Source: UBA7803 sp040219935 (lineage in GTDB: Bacteria > Pseudomonadota > Gammaproteobacteria > Pseudomonadales > Azotimanducaceae). Taken from it: a DNA stretch of 64,000 nt. How positions within the stretch are numbered: position 1 is the first letter of the stretch; every line of letters starts with the position of its first letter. The stretch is taken from the NCBI GenBank assembly GCA_040219935.1, contig JAVJUA010000055.1, positions 119,042 to 183,041 of the forward strand, written 5' to 3'. Positions 44,059 through 53,699 of the stretch are shown here, piece after piece. A program made the position numbers and the translations under genes. A model generated the notes under the pieces. It was not told where the DNA came from, did no database searches, and saw only the letters and a program-made list of their open reading frames with translations.

Positions 44059-45914
44059 GGGGCGCCGGCGTCGAACCGGTACGGCGCCAGGGTCGCCTGG
44101 GCCTCCTTGCGGAACTTGTGCCAGCGGTTGCCGCCGTAGTAGGCGAGGCTGCCGGGCTCGGCGTTGCCGTCGCCGTTGTAGTACGACAGGCAGTCGCGCA
44201 GCGGCGCGGTGGCGACGTCGGCGTCGCGGCAATGGGCCGCGTACTCCCGCTCTGGCTCCGGGTTCACGTCGACGACGCGGTCACCGCGCTGGCGCAGGGT
44301 CTCGAGCATCCAGACGATGTAGTCGGCGTGGGCGTCGATGGCGTCGGTCAAGTTGAAGCTGCCGCCGCCGCCCTGGGGCCCCGAGACGATGAACAGGTTG
44401 GGAAAGCCGTGGCTGTGCACGCCGAGGAACGTGCGGGTGCCCTCGGTCTCCCACTTCTCCTTCAGGGTACGGCCGTCGCGGCCGGTGATCAGGTTGAAGG
44501 TGGAGGTCGCCATCCACTGAAAGCCGGTGGCGTAGATCAGCACGTCCAGCGGGTACTCGACGCCGTCGTGCACCACGCCGCGCTCGTTGATCTGACGAAC
44601 GCCCAGCGGCGCCGTGTCCACCAGGTGCACATGGGGCAGGTTGAACGTGGGCAGGTACTCGTCGTGGAAGGTGGGCCGCTTGCAGCCGTAAGGGTAGTAG
44701 GGCTTGAGCGCGGCCGCCGTCTTCGGATCTTCGACGATGGCGTCCACCCGGGCGCGGATCTGCTCCATGATCCGGAAGTTGGTGTCGAGCTGCTTCTCGA
44801 TCATCTCGTCGGGGCTGAGCGCGCGCTCGTGCTGCTTGCGCTCCTTGAAGTCGGGCACGCGGCCGGCCAGGTAGTCGTCGTTGGCCTGAATGGCCGTGCG
44901 GCCGGCCGAGATCTTCGCGAACCGCGCCCGCCGCGCCCGGGCCCAGCCGGGCTCGCGGGCCCAGGCTTCCCGCTCCTCGTCCGTGGTCGCCCGCTGGTCG
45001 CGAACGTCCACCGACGACGGCGTGCGCTGGAACACGTAAAGCTCGCCGACGATCTTGGCCAGCTCGGGTATGGCCTGCACGGCGGTGGCGCCGGTGCCGA
45101 TGATGCCCACGGTCTTGCCGGCCAGATCGACGTGGTAGTTCCAGCGCGAGGTGTGGAAGGCTTCGCCCTGGAAGGTCTCCATGCCGTCGATGCGGGCCAG
45201 CTTCGGCGTGGTGAGGATGCCGTTAGCCAGAATCACGTAGCGCGCGCGCATCGCGTCACCACGATCGGTGCGTACGCGCCAGCGGCCATCGGCCTCGTCC
45301 CACGCGGTCTCCTCCACCGTGGTGTGGAACAGGCACTTCTCGTAGAAGCCGAACTTCTCCGCCATGCGCTGGCAGTACTCGAGAATCTCGAAGCCCGAGG
45401 CGAACTTCATGGACGGCACGTAGCCCATCTCCTCGAGCAGTGGCAGGTAGCTGTAGGCCTCCACGTCACAGGCGATGCCCGGGTAGCGGTTCCAGTACCA
45501 GGTGCCGCCGACGTCGCCGCCCTTCTCGCAGAAGCGCACGTCCTCGAAGCCGGCTGCGCGCAGCTTGTGCCACAGCAGCAGGCCGGCGAAGCCGGCGCCC
45601 ACCACCAGCACCTCGCAGGTGTCGGTGAGCGCCTCCCGGGGCACCGGCTCGGCGGAGTAAACGTCGTCGAGGTACTTGGCGAACTCGCCCTCCATGGCCA
45701 TGTAGTCGGCCGCCCCGCGTCGGGCTTCCTTGAAGGCTCGGTAGCGCGCCTGCTCTTCGGCGTCGAAGCGGGCACCCGCCGGCAGCTCGGGCAGCGTCTT
45801 AAGCGACTCGTCGTCGATCACCGCGTAGCCGTTGCCGGCGATGCGGTCGGTGGCCTTTGCGGCGCGGGTGTCGAACAGCTTGAGGCCGGTCTTCGGGTCG
45901 ATGCGGATGGACAT
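44055..45914 (-). CDS. Baeyer-Villiger-type flavin monooxygenase
   Basis: This 619-residue protein is a class B flavoprotein monooxygenase. It has the FAD motif VGAGFAGLLL, GGDVGGTWYWNRYPG, the fingerprint FQGEAFHTSRW (a full FxGxxxHxxxW) and NADPH motif IGTGATAVQ. The N-terminal 90 residues form an extra domain, as in cyclopentadecanone or steroid-type enzymes. It should convert cyclic or linear ketones to lactones or esters using NADPH and O2. The ribosome site is weak. It lies upstream of rlmI with a 4-base overlap. Confidence 0.92.
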   Translation of the reverse strand: MSIRIDPKTGLKLFDTRAAKATDRIAGNGYAVIDDESLKTLPELPAGARFDAEEQARYRAFKEARRGAADYMAMEGEFAKYLDDVYSAEPVPREALTDTCEVLVVGAGFAGLLLWHKLRAAGFEDVRFCEKGGDVGGTWYWNRYPGIACDVEAYSYLPLLEEMGYVPSMKFASGFEILEYCQRMAEKFGFYEKCLFHTTVEETAWDEADGRWRVRTDRGDAMRARYVILANGILTTPKLARIDGMETFQGEAFHTSRWNYHVDLAGKTVGIIGTGATAVQAIPELAKIVGELYVFQRTPSSVDVRDQRATTDEEREAWAREPGWARARRARFAKISAGRTAIQANDDYLAGRVPDFKERKQHERALSPDEMIEKQLDTNFRIMEQIRARVDAIVEDPKTAAALKPYYPYGCKRPTFHDEYLPTFNLPHVHLVDTAPLGVRQINERGVVHDGVEYPLDVLIYATGFQWMATSTFNLITGRDGRTLKEKWETEGTRTFLGVHSHGFPNLFIVSGPQGGGGSFNLTDAIDAHADYIVWMLETLRQRGDRVVDVNPEPEREYAAHCRDADVATAPLRDCLSYYNGDGNAEPGSLAYYGGNRWHKFRKEAQATLAPYRFDAGAP

Positions 45915-45982
45915 GCTCACTCTTCGCACTTTTGGTGTCGTGGTCGAGTATCGCGTGCCTGGAAGGCGGGGGAAAGGGCGAC

Positions 45983-47194
45983 TCAGCGCACGCGATCGGC
46001 GTCGACGCGCGCGCTGCGCACCCGGAGCGTTTCTTCCAGGGTGTCGGTCCAGGCGAACAGCAGCTGCCCGTCGTTCAGCAGCATCTGGGGCACGCCGGCG
46101 GGCCGACCGGCGCCGGTGTGGGCGATCGGGTGACTCGGTCCGGCACCCGCTTCGGGCGTCACGCGGCTCACCCGCAGCTCCATGGCACCCGTCTCGGCCA
46201 GCCGTACCGACCCTTCCAACCAGCTCACGAAGGCGTGGCCGTTGCCGTCGAGGACCACGGCCACCTGTCCGCTCACGTCGCCGGCTGCAACGTCCACCGG
46301 CGCCCCGAAGGAGGCGCCCGAGTCGGCCGAAAAGGCGGCCCGCACCCGGGCCCGCTGCCCGGCGGCCGTGAACCAGGCCACCACGACCCGGTCGCCAAGA
46401 GCGGCAATGGCGGGCCCGTTCACCGGGCAGCCCGAAATCCGCCAGCCGTCGTCCGCCACCCTGGCGGGCGGCTGCCAGACGCCATCGACGGCGCGCACCA
46501 CGGCGATGTCGCGGATCTCGTCGGCGCTGCGGTCCCGGTAGACGGCCACCGGGCCCGTGGCGGCGACGGCCACGGCGGTAGGGCAGCAGTCGCACACCCG
46601 GTCGTCCACCTGCGCCGGCCCGTGGACCTCGGCGTCGGCGCCGACCACGGCGGCGCGCAGCGTCATCGCCCCGTTCGGGGCACCGGTCTCGCGGCCGTCG
46701 AGCCACAGCGCGCCGACGCCGTCGGCCCACGGAAACAGGCTGACGAACCCGTGCTCGGTGGCGGTGCCGTCATCGTGCAGGAATATGTCGCCGCTCCAGC
46801 TCGCGCCGGCGTCCGTGGACACGGCCATGACGATGTCGTAGGCATAGGCTCCGCCCGGCTGCTTGACCAGCCAGTGCGCGGCCCAGAGGTCGGCGCCTAC
46901 GGGTACCACCGACGGAAAGTCGGCCCAGTTGACGAACCAGCCGGCGCCGCTTCGCAGCGTCCGCGGCGGGTTCCAACCGGCGTCGGCCAGGGTGGCGAAC
47001 CGCAGTGCCGTCCCGGCACCCGCCGGCTCGAGCCAGCTCAGCACCACGGGCATGTCGGCGCCGCCCGCCAGGTGCGGCTGGGCGGCGCCTGGTGCGGCGT
47101 CGATGCTCAGCTCGGTGAGGGTGATGCCGCGATCGCAGCCGGCCACGCAGATCCACAGGCTGAGTGCCGCCGTCGCGGCCGTCAGGGGTCTCAT
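45983..47194 (-). CDS. Exo-sialidase-like beta-propeller lipoprotein
   Basis: This 403-residue protein has a lipoprotein signal with C20 in VAGC. The rest contains Asp-box-like repeats such as VSTDAGASWSGDI and FSADSGASFGAPV, which mark sialidase-type propellers, plus a CDCC cluster (DDRVCDCCPT). It is probably a periplasmic or surface binding or hydrolytic protein, not necessarily a sialidase. Its start overlaps the stop of the amidohydrolase gene by 1 base (TGATG), so the two lipoproteins are co-translated. Confidence 0.82.
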   Translation of the reverse strand: MRPLTAATAALSLWICVAGCDRGITLTELSIDAAPGAAQPHLAGGADMPVVLSWLEPAGAGTALRFATLADAGWNPPRTLRSGAGWFVNWADFPSVVPVGADLWAAHWLVKQPGGAYAYDIVMAVSTDAGASWSGDIFLHDDGTATEHGFVSLFPWADGVGALWLDGRETGAPNGAMTLRAAVVGADAEVHGPAQVDDRVCDCCPTAVAVAATGPVAVYRDRSADEIRDIAVVRAVDGVWQPPARVADDGWRISGCPVNGPAIAALGDRVVVAWFTAAGQRARVRAAFSADSGASFGAPVDVAAGDVSGQVAVVLDGNGHAFVSWLEGSVRLAETGAMELRVSRVTPEAGAGPSHPIAHTGAGRPAGVPQMLLNDGQLLFAWTDTLEETLRVRSARVDADRVR

Positions 47195-48594
47195 CAGGGC
47201 GACGGCAGCCAGCGTCCGGCCGCCATCACCCCGGCGATGCGGCGCGTGTGCTCGATGTCGGCCATGGGGTCGGCGTCCAGCAACACCAGGTCGGCGGTCA
47301 TGCCGGGTGCGATTCGCCCCATGGTCTCCTCGAGGTCGAAGAACCGGGCCGGCATCACGGTGGCGGCGCGCAGCGCTTCGAGCGGCGTCAGGCCGCTCTC
47401 CACCAGCAGCGCCAGCTCGGTGTGCAGGCTGTAGCCGGGAATGGCCTGGGTGATAGGGGTGTCGGTGCCGGCCCCGATGGGTACGCCCGCCTGCTGCATT
47501 CGGCCCACCAGGAACAGGCTCCACTCGGCGAACGTGAGATCGACGTCCGCGTCGGCACGGTGTGCCGCCACGGCTTCTGACCAGGAGGCGGCCACCGCGG
47601 CCGGCAGGTCGGCCAGCGCCGCGTCCCAGTCGTCGCGCCGGTACGGGCGCGCGAGGTCGAACGCGTTCAGCCGCAGCGTCGGCACCTGGATGGTGTCGCG
47701 CAGCGCAGCCAGCACGCGGTCGCAGCGCTCGGCGTCGTAGTCGGCAATGGCGGGCAGACGCTGGCCGGCGTGCAGCTCCGCGCGCAGATCGAAGCCGCGG
47801 CCCTCCTCGAACCCGGAGATGCGGGCCCGGCGTGCCGCCAGCAGGTCGGCCCAGCCGGCGGCGCAGGCGAGTTCGACGTTGCGCAGGTGCTCCATGGAAT
47901 CCACCAGCGACCCGGCCTCGTCGGCGGTCAGCGTCAGCGGCACGTGGGCGGCGATGGGCAGATCGCGGGCGCGGGCGGCGTCCACCAGGGCCTGAAACAC
48001 CTCGGGGCTCACCAGCTCGTAGATCTTGATGAAGTCGGCGCCGGCCGCCGCCAGGGCGGCGACGCGCTGCTCGGCCACCGCTGCGGCGGAGACGTCGATG
48101 CCGAGCGGCGGCCGGTCCGGGTCACCGCCGTCGTAGACCACGAAGCGGCCGTCAAGCAGTGGTCCGGACAGGAAGATGCGGGGCGCCGGCTGTCCGGACG
48201 CGCGGATCTCCCGGCGCAGGTCGGCCAGTCGGGCCATGTCGCCGCCGGTGTCGCGCACGCTGGTGACGCCGTAGCGGAGGAACAGCGCCGGCATGGCCGC
48301 GGTGAGCGCCTCGTCGTAAAGGAAGTGCACGTGCATGTCCCAGAGCCCGGGAATCAGGAAGCGGCCGGTGCCGTCGATCACGGTGGCGGCCGGCGGTGCT
48401 GGCTCGGCCATGGTGGATACGGCGACGATGCGGTCGCCTTCGATCACCACCCGCTGCCCGGGCGCCGATCCGGTCACCGGGTCGATGACGGTGACGTTGT
48501 CGATGATCAGGTCCACGGCGGGTGGGGGCTCTGCACAGCCGCTGACGACCGCGGCGGTCAGCAGCAGCATGCCGCCGGAGATTCTGCTGCCCAT
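47194..48594 (-). CDS. Amidohydrolase lipoprotein (imidazolonepropionase/prolidase-like)
   Basis: This 466-residue protein has a lipobox Cys at C20 (VVSGC) followed by the amidohydrolase fold: metal motif LWDMHVHFLYDE, then FIKIYELVS with the Lys expected to be carboxylated, AAHVPLTLTADE, and GAGTDTPITQ with the catalytic Asp. Relatives hydrolyse peptides, lactones or organophosphates. ATG at 48594 gives a clean lipoprotein signal. It forms a two-gene unit with the propeller lipoprotein. Confidence 0.87.
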   Translation of the reverse strand: MGSRISGGMLLLTAAVVSGCAEPPPAVDLIIDNVTVIDPVTGSAPGQRVVIEGDRIVAVSTMAEPAPPAATVIDGTGRFLIPGLWDMHVHFLYDEALTAAMPALFLRYGVTSVRDTGGDMARLADLRREIRASGQPAPRIFLSGPLLDGRFVVYDGGDPDRPPLGIDVSAAAVAEQRVAALAAAGADFIKIYELVSPEVFQALVDAARARDLPIAAHVPLTLTADEAGSLVDSMEHLRNVELACAAGWADLLAARRARISGFEEGRGFDLRAELHAGQRLPAIADYDAERCDRVLAALRDTIQVPTLRLNAFDLARPYRRDDWDAALADLPAAVAASWSEAVAAHRADADVDLTFAEWSLFLVGRMQQAGVPIGAGTDTPITQAIPGYSLHTELALLVESGLTPLEALRAATVMPARFFDLEETMGRIAPGMTADLVLLDADPMADIEHTRRIAGVMAAGRWLPSP

Positions 48595-48705
48595 GAGATG
48601 TGCCGTTCGTGGCCCGTGACGGCGGCATTGTCGCGTGGGCACGCGAACGCCGCAACGTGGCGCCGCGGGCCCGGACGAGCCCGGCCCGCGGCGGTTGGGC
48701 CCCGG

Positions 48706-50181
48706 TCAGAGACCGCCGGTCGGCCCGGCCATGGTCGGCGTCTTCGGCCGGATCACCAGATCGATGCGCCGGTTCTTGGCCCGGCCGTCGACGGTTTCGT
48801 TGTTGGCCACCGGTCGGGACTCACCGTAGCCGACCCACTGCACGTCGGCCGCGGCGAGCTCGCTCATGTTCGCCAGCAGGTACGTGCGAACCGCTTCCGC
48901 CCGCTGCTCGGAGAGCCGCAGATTGACGTCGTCGCCGCCGAAGGAGTCGGTGTGTCCTTCGATCACGACGGTGCTTTCCGGAAACGTGCGCACCGCGTCC
49001 TGCAGCTTGCGCAGCAGGGCGAAGTAGCGGGTCTCGATCTGGGCGCTGCCGCTCGGGAAGATCAGGCCTACGGGCCGGATCAGCACGTTCGGACCCTGGG
49101 TGAAGATCTGCGCCTCGTCGCGCTCGAACATCGATTCCACCTGGCGGATGCGCTGGCGCTGCTGCTCCTGCGTGGCCAGACGGGCGGACTGGGTGCCAAG
49201 CTGCTGCTCCAGGGTCTGAATCTCCTCTTCCAGCGCCAGGATCTCGGTGCGGCTCTCGCTCAGCGCGTAGGCGTCGCGCTGCAGGGTGTCGATGCGATCG
49301 ACGATGGTGGTGGTCGGGGCATCGAATCCCTCATCGAGCTCGGCCACCAGGTCGAGCGCGGACGCGATGCGCTCGATGGGCTGCTCGCCGGCCAGGGCGA
49401 ACTGTTCCAGGGTGACCTTGCGATCGCGCACCGGCTTCAGCGTTCGGGCCAGATAGAGAGCGTGCTTGGCCTGATACTTGGCCTGGCGCGCCAGACTGCG
49501 CGGCTCGTCGGTGTCGTAGCGGTTGCTCTCCAGAGCGCTCTCGGCCTGGGCCAGCAGAGACTCGGCCCGGGCCAGGGTTTCTGGCGCGTAGCGGTTCACC
49601 CGCTCCGACTTCGCCTGCTTCACCAGGCGTCGCGTCTCGTCGAGGTAGTTCGCCTTGATGGCTGCCAGCTCGGCCTCACGGTACTGCTCCTCGGCGGTCC
49701 GGGCTCTCGATCGGGCGCTGTTGACGTTGCCGTCCTCGAGCCGCGTGGCGGCGGATGCGAACCGCTCTTCGGCCTGCTGCCACAGATCCGGAGCGAAGGT
49801 CTTGGCGTCCGCCTCATCGGCGTCGTTGCGGGCCTGAATGGCAGAGACCAGGGTGACGTTGGCCAGCTTGGTCGCCTCCAGCGCCCTGCGCAGGGCGGCT
49901 GCGGCTTCGTCCAGATCGCTGCGGATGCTGTCGATGCTGCGGCCGCGCTGCAGCTTGTCCTCGGCATCCCGGTAGAGGCGGGCCGCTTCGCCGTAGTTCT
50001 TGGGCGCCAGGACGTTGGCCCGGGCGGCGTTGGCGGCCACCAGGGCTTCGTCGACCTGGCCGAACAGCGACGCCCGCAATCCCGGGTCGGCGGGTGCGGC
50101 AAGCACGGCCGTGCCGGACATGAGGGCGACGGCGAAGGTGATGAGGGTAACGGTGGATAACGCCTGAATTCGGGCCAGCAT
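48706..50181 (-). CDS. OmpA-family peptidoglycan-associated protein with coiled-coil region
   Basis: This 491-residue protein has a signal peptide (cleaved near VLAA), an N-terminal DUF4398-like helical region (NYGEAARLYRDAEDKLQRG), a long coiled coil (about residues 100-370) and a C-terminal OmpA domain with IEGHTDSFGG and SEQRAEAVRTYL. It likely links the outer membrane to peptidoglycan. A perfect AAGGAGGT precedes the ATG, so strong expression is expected. It is divergent from a LysR gene. Confidence 0.92.
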   Translation of the reverse strand: MLARIQALSTVTLITFAVALMSGTAVLAAPADPGLRASLFGQVDEALVAANAARANVLAPKNYGEAARLYRDAEDKLQRGRSIDSIRSDLDEAAAALRRALEATKLANVTLVSAIQARNDADEADAKTFAPDLWQQAEERFASAATRLEDGNVNSARSRARTAEEQYREAELAAIKANYLDETRRLVKQAKSERVNRYAPETLARAESLLAQAESALESNRYDTDEPRSLARQAKYQAKHALYLARTLKPVRDRKVTLEQFALAGEQPIERIASALDLVAELDEGFDAPTTTIVDRIDTLQRDAYALSESRTEILALEEEIQTLEQQLGTQSARLATQEQQRQRIRQVESMFERDEAQIFTQGPNVLIRPVGLIFPSGSAQIETRYFALLRKLQDAVRTFPESTVVIEGHTDSFGGDDVNLRLSEQRAEAVRTYLLANMSELAAADVQWVGYGESRPVANNETVDGRAKNRRIDLVIRPKTPTMAGPTGGL

Positions 50182-50269
50182 GCAGACCTCCTTGTCATTC
50201 GATCTGTCGATTGAAAGCCCAACCACGGTAGTGCGGCGCAACAAATAACTCCAACAAATTAAAATTGGC

Positions 50270-50296
50270 TATTTAATCGTTTCCAGTTATTAAATA
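50270..50296. promoter_or_regulatory. A+T-rich inverted repeat, probable LysR-type site
   Basis: TATTTAAT (50270-50277) and ATTAAATA (50289-50296) form a perfect inverted repeat with an 11-base spacer. It lies just before the LysR gene and between it and the divergent OmpA-family gene. LysR regulators often bind such dyads next to their own gene. Confidence 0.55.
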
Positions 50297-50301
50297 CGGC
50301 C

Positions 50302-51135
50302 ATGGACATGGAACTGCTGCGCACCTTTCTGGAGTTGAACCGTACCCGGCACTTCCGGCGGGCGGCGGAGTCGCTGCACATCACCCAGGCGGGTGTGAGC
50401 AGCCGGCTGAAATCGCTGGAGGCGCAGCTTGGTGTGACACTGTTCGAACGCAGTCGCCGCGCCATGCGGCTGACCCCCGAAGGGGTGCGGCTGGTGCGGC
50501 GGGCGGAGCGGTTGCTGGCCTCCTGGGCATTGGCCGTGCAGGACGTGGCGACGCCGGGGCCTCAGCTCGCCATCGGCGGCAGCCTGCGGCTGTGGGACGT
50601 GATGCTGCAATCCTGGGTCCACGATCTGCGGCTGGCCGACCCGGAACTCGCCATCGTCGCGGAGGCGCAGACGCCCGACTACCTGACCCGCGCGCTGATC
50701 GACGGCTCGCTGGACGTCGCCATCATGCTGGAGCCGGCTCAGCTGGAGATTCTGCAGACCCGGGTCGTCTCGAACCTGAGGTTCCTGTGCGTCAGCGACC
50801 GGGCCGGCCTCGATGTGTCCGTGGCGCTGCGCAGCGGCTTCGTCTACGTGGACTGGGGGCTGGCGCACGATCTGGACCACCGGCGCGCGTTTCCCGACGC
50901 GCCGGAGTCGTTGACGCGGGTGTCGCACCCGCGGATGGCGCTCGCCTATCTCTCCCAGGTCGGCGGCAGTGCCTACCTGCCGCGACGCATGATCGAGCAG
51001 GAGCTCGCGTCCGGCGTGCTGCATCCGGTGGTCGACGCGCCCGTGTTCGTGCGCCCGGCCTACGCAGTGTGGCCGCTGCGGTCACCACGACTGGCGCTGA
51101 TCGAGCGCAGCCTGGCCATGATCAGTGATCTGTGA
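50302..51135 (+). CDS. LysR-family transcriptional regulator
   Basis: This 277-residue protein has an N-terminal winged helix (ELLRTFLELNRTRHFRRAAE, ITQAGVSSRLKSLEAQLG) and a periplasmic-binding-like effector domain. ATGs at 50302 and 50308 are both possible; the first is used. The style resembles HdfR-type regulators. It is divergent from the OmpA-family gene and overlaps the convergent epimerase/reductase gene by 14 bases. Confidence 0.9.
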   Translation: MDMELLRTFLELNRTRHFRRAAESLHITQAGVSSRLKSLEAQLGVTLFERSRRAMRLTPEGVRLVRRAERLLASWALAVQDVATPGPQLAIGGSLRLWDVMLQSWVHDLRLADPELAIVAEAQTPDYLTRALIDGSLDVAIMLEPAQLEILQTRVVSNLRFLCVSDRAGLDVSVALRSGFVYVDWGLAHDLDHRRAFPDAPESLTRVSHPRMALAYLSQVGGSAYLPRRMIEQELASGVLHPVVDAPVFVRPAYAVWPLRSPRLALIERSLAMISDL

Positions 51136-52201
51136 GCGGCGGTTCCGGTCGCCTTCGCGCCGTGACACCACCTACGGTGATCAGTGACTCCACGCAATCC
51201 CGCAGCGTCGTCTGGTAGGGCCGGAACGTGATGCCGACCGCCTCACGGATGCGGTCGTTGCGCAGCTCGCAGCCGGCCCAGATCGCACGCAGCTCCGCCT
51301 CCCGGGCGCGGATGCGGTCGGGGAACGGATCGGTGACCGTCGGCGCGTCGTGGCCGAGTTCGGGCAGCACGCGGTCGATGTCGGCGCACACGTCCTCGAC
51401 GTTGCGGGTATCGGTAGACCAGGCGATGTAGCGCTCGCCGTTCTTCACCCGCACGCTCTCGAGCAGCCGCACGTGGCACTCGGCGTCGTCGCGCACGTCG
51501 ACGATCATCCACGGCCGGTACGCCGGCGTCTGCTGAAACTTGCCCACCAGCATGCCCTCGACGATGTGCTGCCAGGGGCCGCCGTTCTTCTGGTGGGCCG
51601 ACTGGATCGGCCCGAGGTTGTCGGCGGGGCAGACGGTGATGGCGTCCCACCGCCCGCTTCGCCCGGCGGCGTCGGCGAACGCGCGCTCGGCCACCATCTT
51701 GGCCATGGAATAGCCTTGACCGCGTTCGGGCGTACGCTTCGGGTTGGCTTCGTCCGGGGTGCGGTCTTCGTAGAGCACGGGGCGGCGCACCAGCTCCTGG
51801 ATGTCGGCCTCGGAGATGAGCGCGGCGATGCTCGAGGTGACGATCACCCGGTTGACGGACTCGGCGGTGTCGACGCTGGCGATGACGTGATCGCAGACCC
51901 GGCGCACGTAGTCGAGGTCGCCGTAGTCGCTGACGTGGGAGACGTGGCAGACGCCGTGACAGCCCGGGAACACGGCGTCGAAGCAGCCGTCCCGATCCAG
52001 GTCGGCGGCGTGCAGGGTCAGCCGCCCCGAGGCGTAGCCGGGCATGGCCCTCAGGAAGCCGGTCTTGGTCCGGTCGTCCGGGTCGCGCACGCAGGCGCGT
52101 ACCCGGTAGCCGCGGTCCAGCAGCAGGCGCACGATCCAGCCGCCGATGAAGCCGCTGGCGCCGGTAACCGCCACGGTGCCGCCCTTTGGAATGGGTGCCA
52201 T
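51122..52201 (-). CDS. NAD(P)-dependent epimerase/dihydroflavonol-reductase-like protein
   Basis: This 359-residue extended SDR begins with the nucleotide motif VTGASGFIGGWIV. It shows TSSIAALIS and the catalytic pair YSMAK (YxxxK), so the active site is complete. The closest style is the dihydroflavonol or cinnamoyl-CoA reductase group, which reduce ketones or aldehydes with NADPH. GGAGGAGG precedes the ATG at 52201. It probably belongs to one unit with the monooxygenase upstream. Confidence 0.88.
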   Translation of the reverse strand: MAPIPKGGTVAVTGASGFIGGWIVRLLLDRGYRVRACVRDPDDRTKTGFLRAMPGYASGRLTLHAADLDRDGCFDAVFPGCHGVCHVSHVSDYGDLDYVRRVCDHVIASVDTAESVNRVIVTSSIAALISEADIQELVRRPVLYEDRTPDEANPKRTPERGQGYSMAKMVAERAFADAAGRSGRWDAITVCPADNLGPIQSAHQKNGGPWQHIVEGMLVGKFQQTPAYRPWMIVDVRDDAECHVRLLESVRVKNGERYIAWSTDTRNVEDVCADIDRVLPELGHDAPTVTDPFPDRIRAREAELRAIWAGCELRNDRIREAVGITFRPYQTTLRDCVESLITVGGVTARRRPEPPLTDH

Positions 52202-52235
52202 CTGTTCCTCCTCCGCCGAGACGCTTACCTTACCG

Positions 52236-53582
52236 TCAAGCGGTTCCGGCGGCGACCCGGGTGGGCCCGAATGTGGGCAGGGGCCGGTCACGATAGCGGC
52301 CCGGGTTGGCCGCCACGTGGGCGAGCACGGCGGCGGCCAGATCCCGGTGCCAGTCGGGTATGGGCGGCTGGCCGCTCTGCGCGCACAGCGCGTCGAGGTA
52401 GTCGTAACAGTCGAGCGAACGTTGATGGAAATGCCGTTGCGCGACGCCTGCAGCGCGCAGCTCGGCAGCGCGCCGCTCGCTCGCCGCCAGCAACGTGTCT
52501 GGCTCGGGCAGCGTCACGTCGCCCGACAGCAGCGCTGCAAACCACCGGGCCTGCACGTCGAACAGCGGGAACGGCACGACGCGGAACGGAATGCCGATGA
52601 AGGCCAGGGTCGGGTGGCGGACGTGCAGCAGGTCCTGCCACAGCGGGCGCACCCAGTTGTCGTCCACGTCCACCAGGCCCGACGGCAGGAACGGGTATGC
52701 ATAGCGGTAGCCGGTGCACAGCAACAGCACGTCCACGGCTGGCAACTCGGCGCCGTTTCGCAGCCGCAGACCACCGTCCGGCAGCAGCGCCGCCACCGCG
52801 GCCGTGCGTTCGACGTTGCCGCGCACCCGCTGCTCCACCGGTAGCTGCGCGAACGCGTCGGCGCACCAGTAGACGTGCCGGGCGACGGTGGCAACTTCGG
52901 TGCTGAGGTCGAGGCCCGATGCCGACGCGCCGAGCACGGCTACGGTCTGGCCACGAAAGCCGTCGGGCCGGCGGTAGGTCTTGCTGTGCTGCACGCGCCC
53001 GGGAAACGCGCCCATGCCCGGCAGCGACGGAATGCGGGGCACGGCGTAATGGCCGTTGCCCACGGCCACGGCGTCGAAAGCCTCTTCGCGCTGCCGCCCT
53101 TGGCGGGTACTGATCACGCGCCAGCCGTCCGCCGGCGTGATCGAGTCCACCTGCGTGTCGAAGCGAATCGCGTCCAGCAGGCTAAAGTCGCGGGCGAAGC
53201 GCTCGAGGTAGGCGAGCACCTCGGCGTGACCGGGAAAGCGGGGCCAGGCATCGTCGCCGCCGCCGCTGGAATCGAACGGGTAGTCGACAAAGGCCATCAG
53301 GTCCCGCGGCAGGTTGGTGCGCAGCGAGTCGTACAGGGCGCTGTAGGGCCGCACCGGGTCGGCGCCCAGCGGGTCGTCGCCCGGGTCCGGCTCGAAGGCC
53401 CAGATGCCGCCGAGGCGCGGGCCCTTCTCGAACACGACGACGTCGTGGCCGCGACGGCGGAGCGCCCGGGCGGCGGCCAGCCCGGCGGCGCCGGCGCCGA
53501 TGACGGCGACGCGGCGCGGGGTCAGAGCGGGTGCAGATGGGTGCTGGAGTGCTTGGGTGAGGCTCTGCCCCACGAGGCTCAC
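52236..53582 (-). CDS. Flavin-containing monooxygenase (FMO-like)
   Basis: This 448-residue protein has the FAD motif VIGAGAAGLAAAR (near residue 27), the FMO fingerprint region FPGRVQHSKTY and the NADPH motif VLGASASGLDLS. The GTG at 53582 gives a 20-residue N-terminal extension before RRVAVIGAG, where most relatives begin. That extension lies inside or beyond a 34-bp repeat shared with the 3' end of the P450 gene, so the start has probably been changed by an insertion. It likely oxidises a ketone or heteroatom. Confidence 0.87.
   Translation of the reverse strand: MSLVGQSLTQALQHPSAPALTPRRVAVIGAGAAGLAAARALRRRGHDVVVFEKGPRLGGIWAFEPDPGDDPLGADPVRPYSALYDSLRTNLPRDLMAFVDYPFDSSGGGDDAWPRFPGHAEVLAYLERFARDFSLLDAIRFDTQVDSITPADGWRVISTRQGRQREEAFDAVAVGNGHYAVPRIPSLPGMGAFPGRVQHSKTYRRPDGFRGQTVAVLGASASGLDLSTEVATVARHVYWCADAFAQLPVEQRVRGNVERTAAVAALLPDGGLRLRNGAELPAVDVLLLCTGYRYAYPFLPSGLVDVDDNWVRPLWQDLLHVRHPTLAFIGIPFRVVPFPLFDVQARWFAALLSGDVTLPEPDTLLAASERRAAELRAAGVAQRHFHQRSLDCYDYLDALCAQSGQPPIPDWHRDLAAAVLAHVAANPGRYRDRPLPTFGPTRVAAGTA
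53502..53535. repeat. 34-bp direct repeat, copy 1
   Basis: This segment in the 5' part of the monooxygenase gene is identical to 55317-55350. The two copies are 1815 bases apart and bracket the lipoprotein gene. The bases on either side differ, so the repeat is exactly 34 bp. Confidence 0.9.
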
Positions 53583-53699
53583 CGGCCTGCCGCCAATGAC
53601 AGAATCGCCACGGGTGACGAGCTCAGCGATGCCGAGTACAACGGCCCCTCGGAGGGACGCCTCGGCATCGAGCCGTAGCGCAGAGACGGGCGAAGCCGG

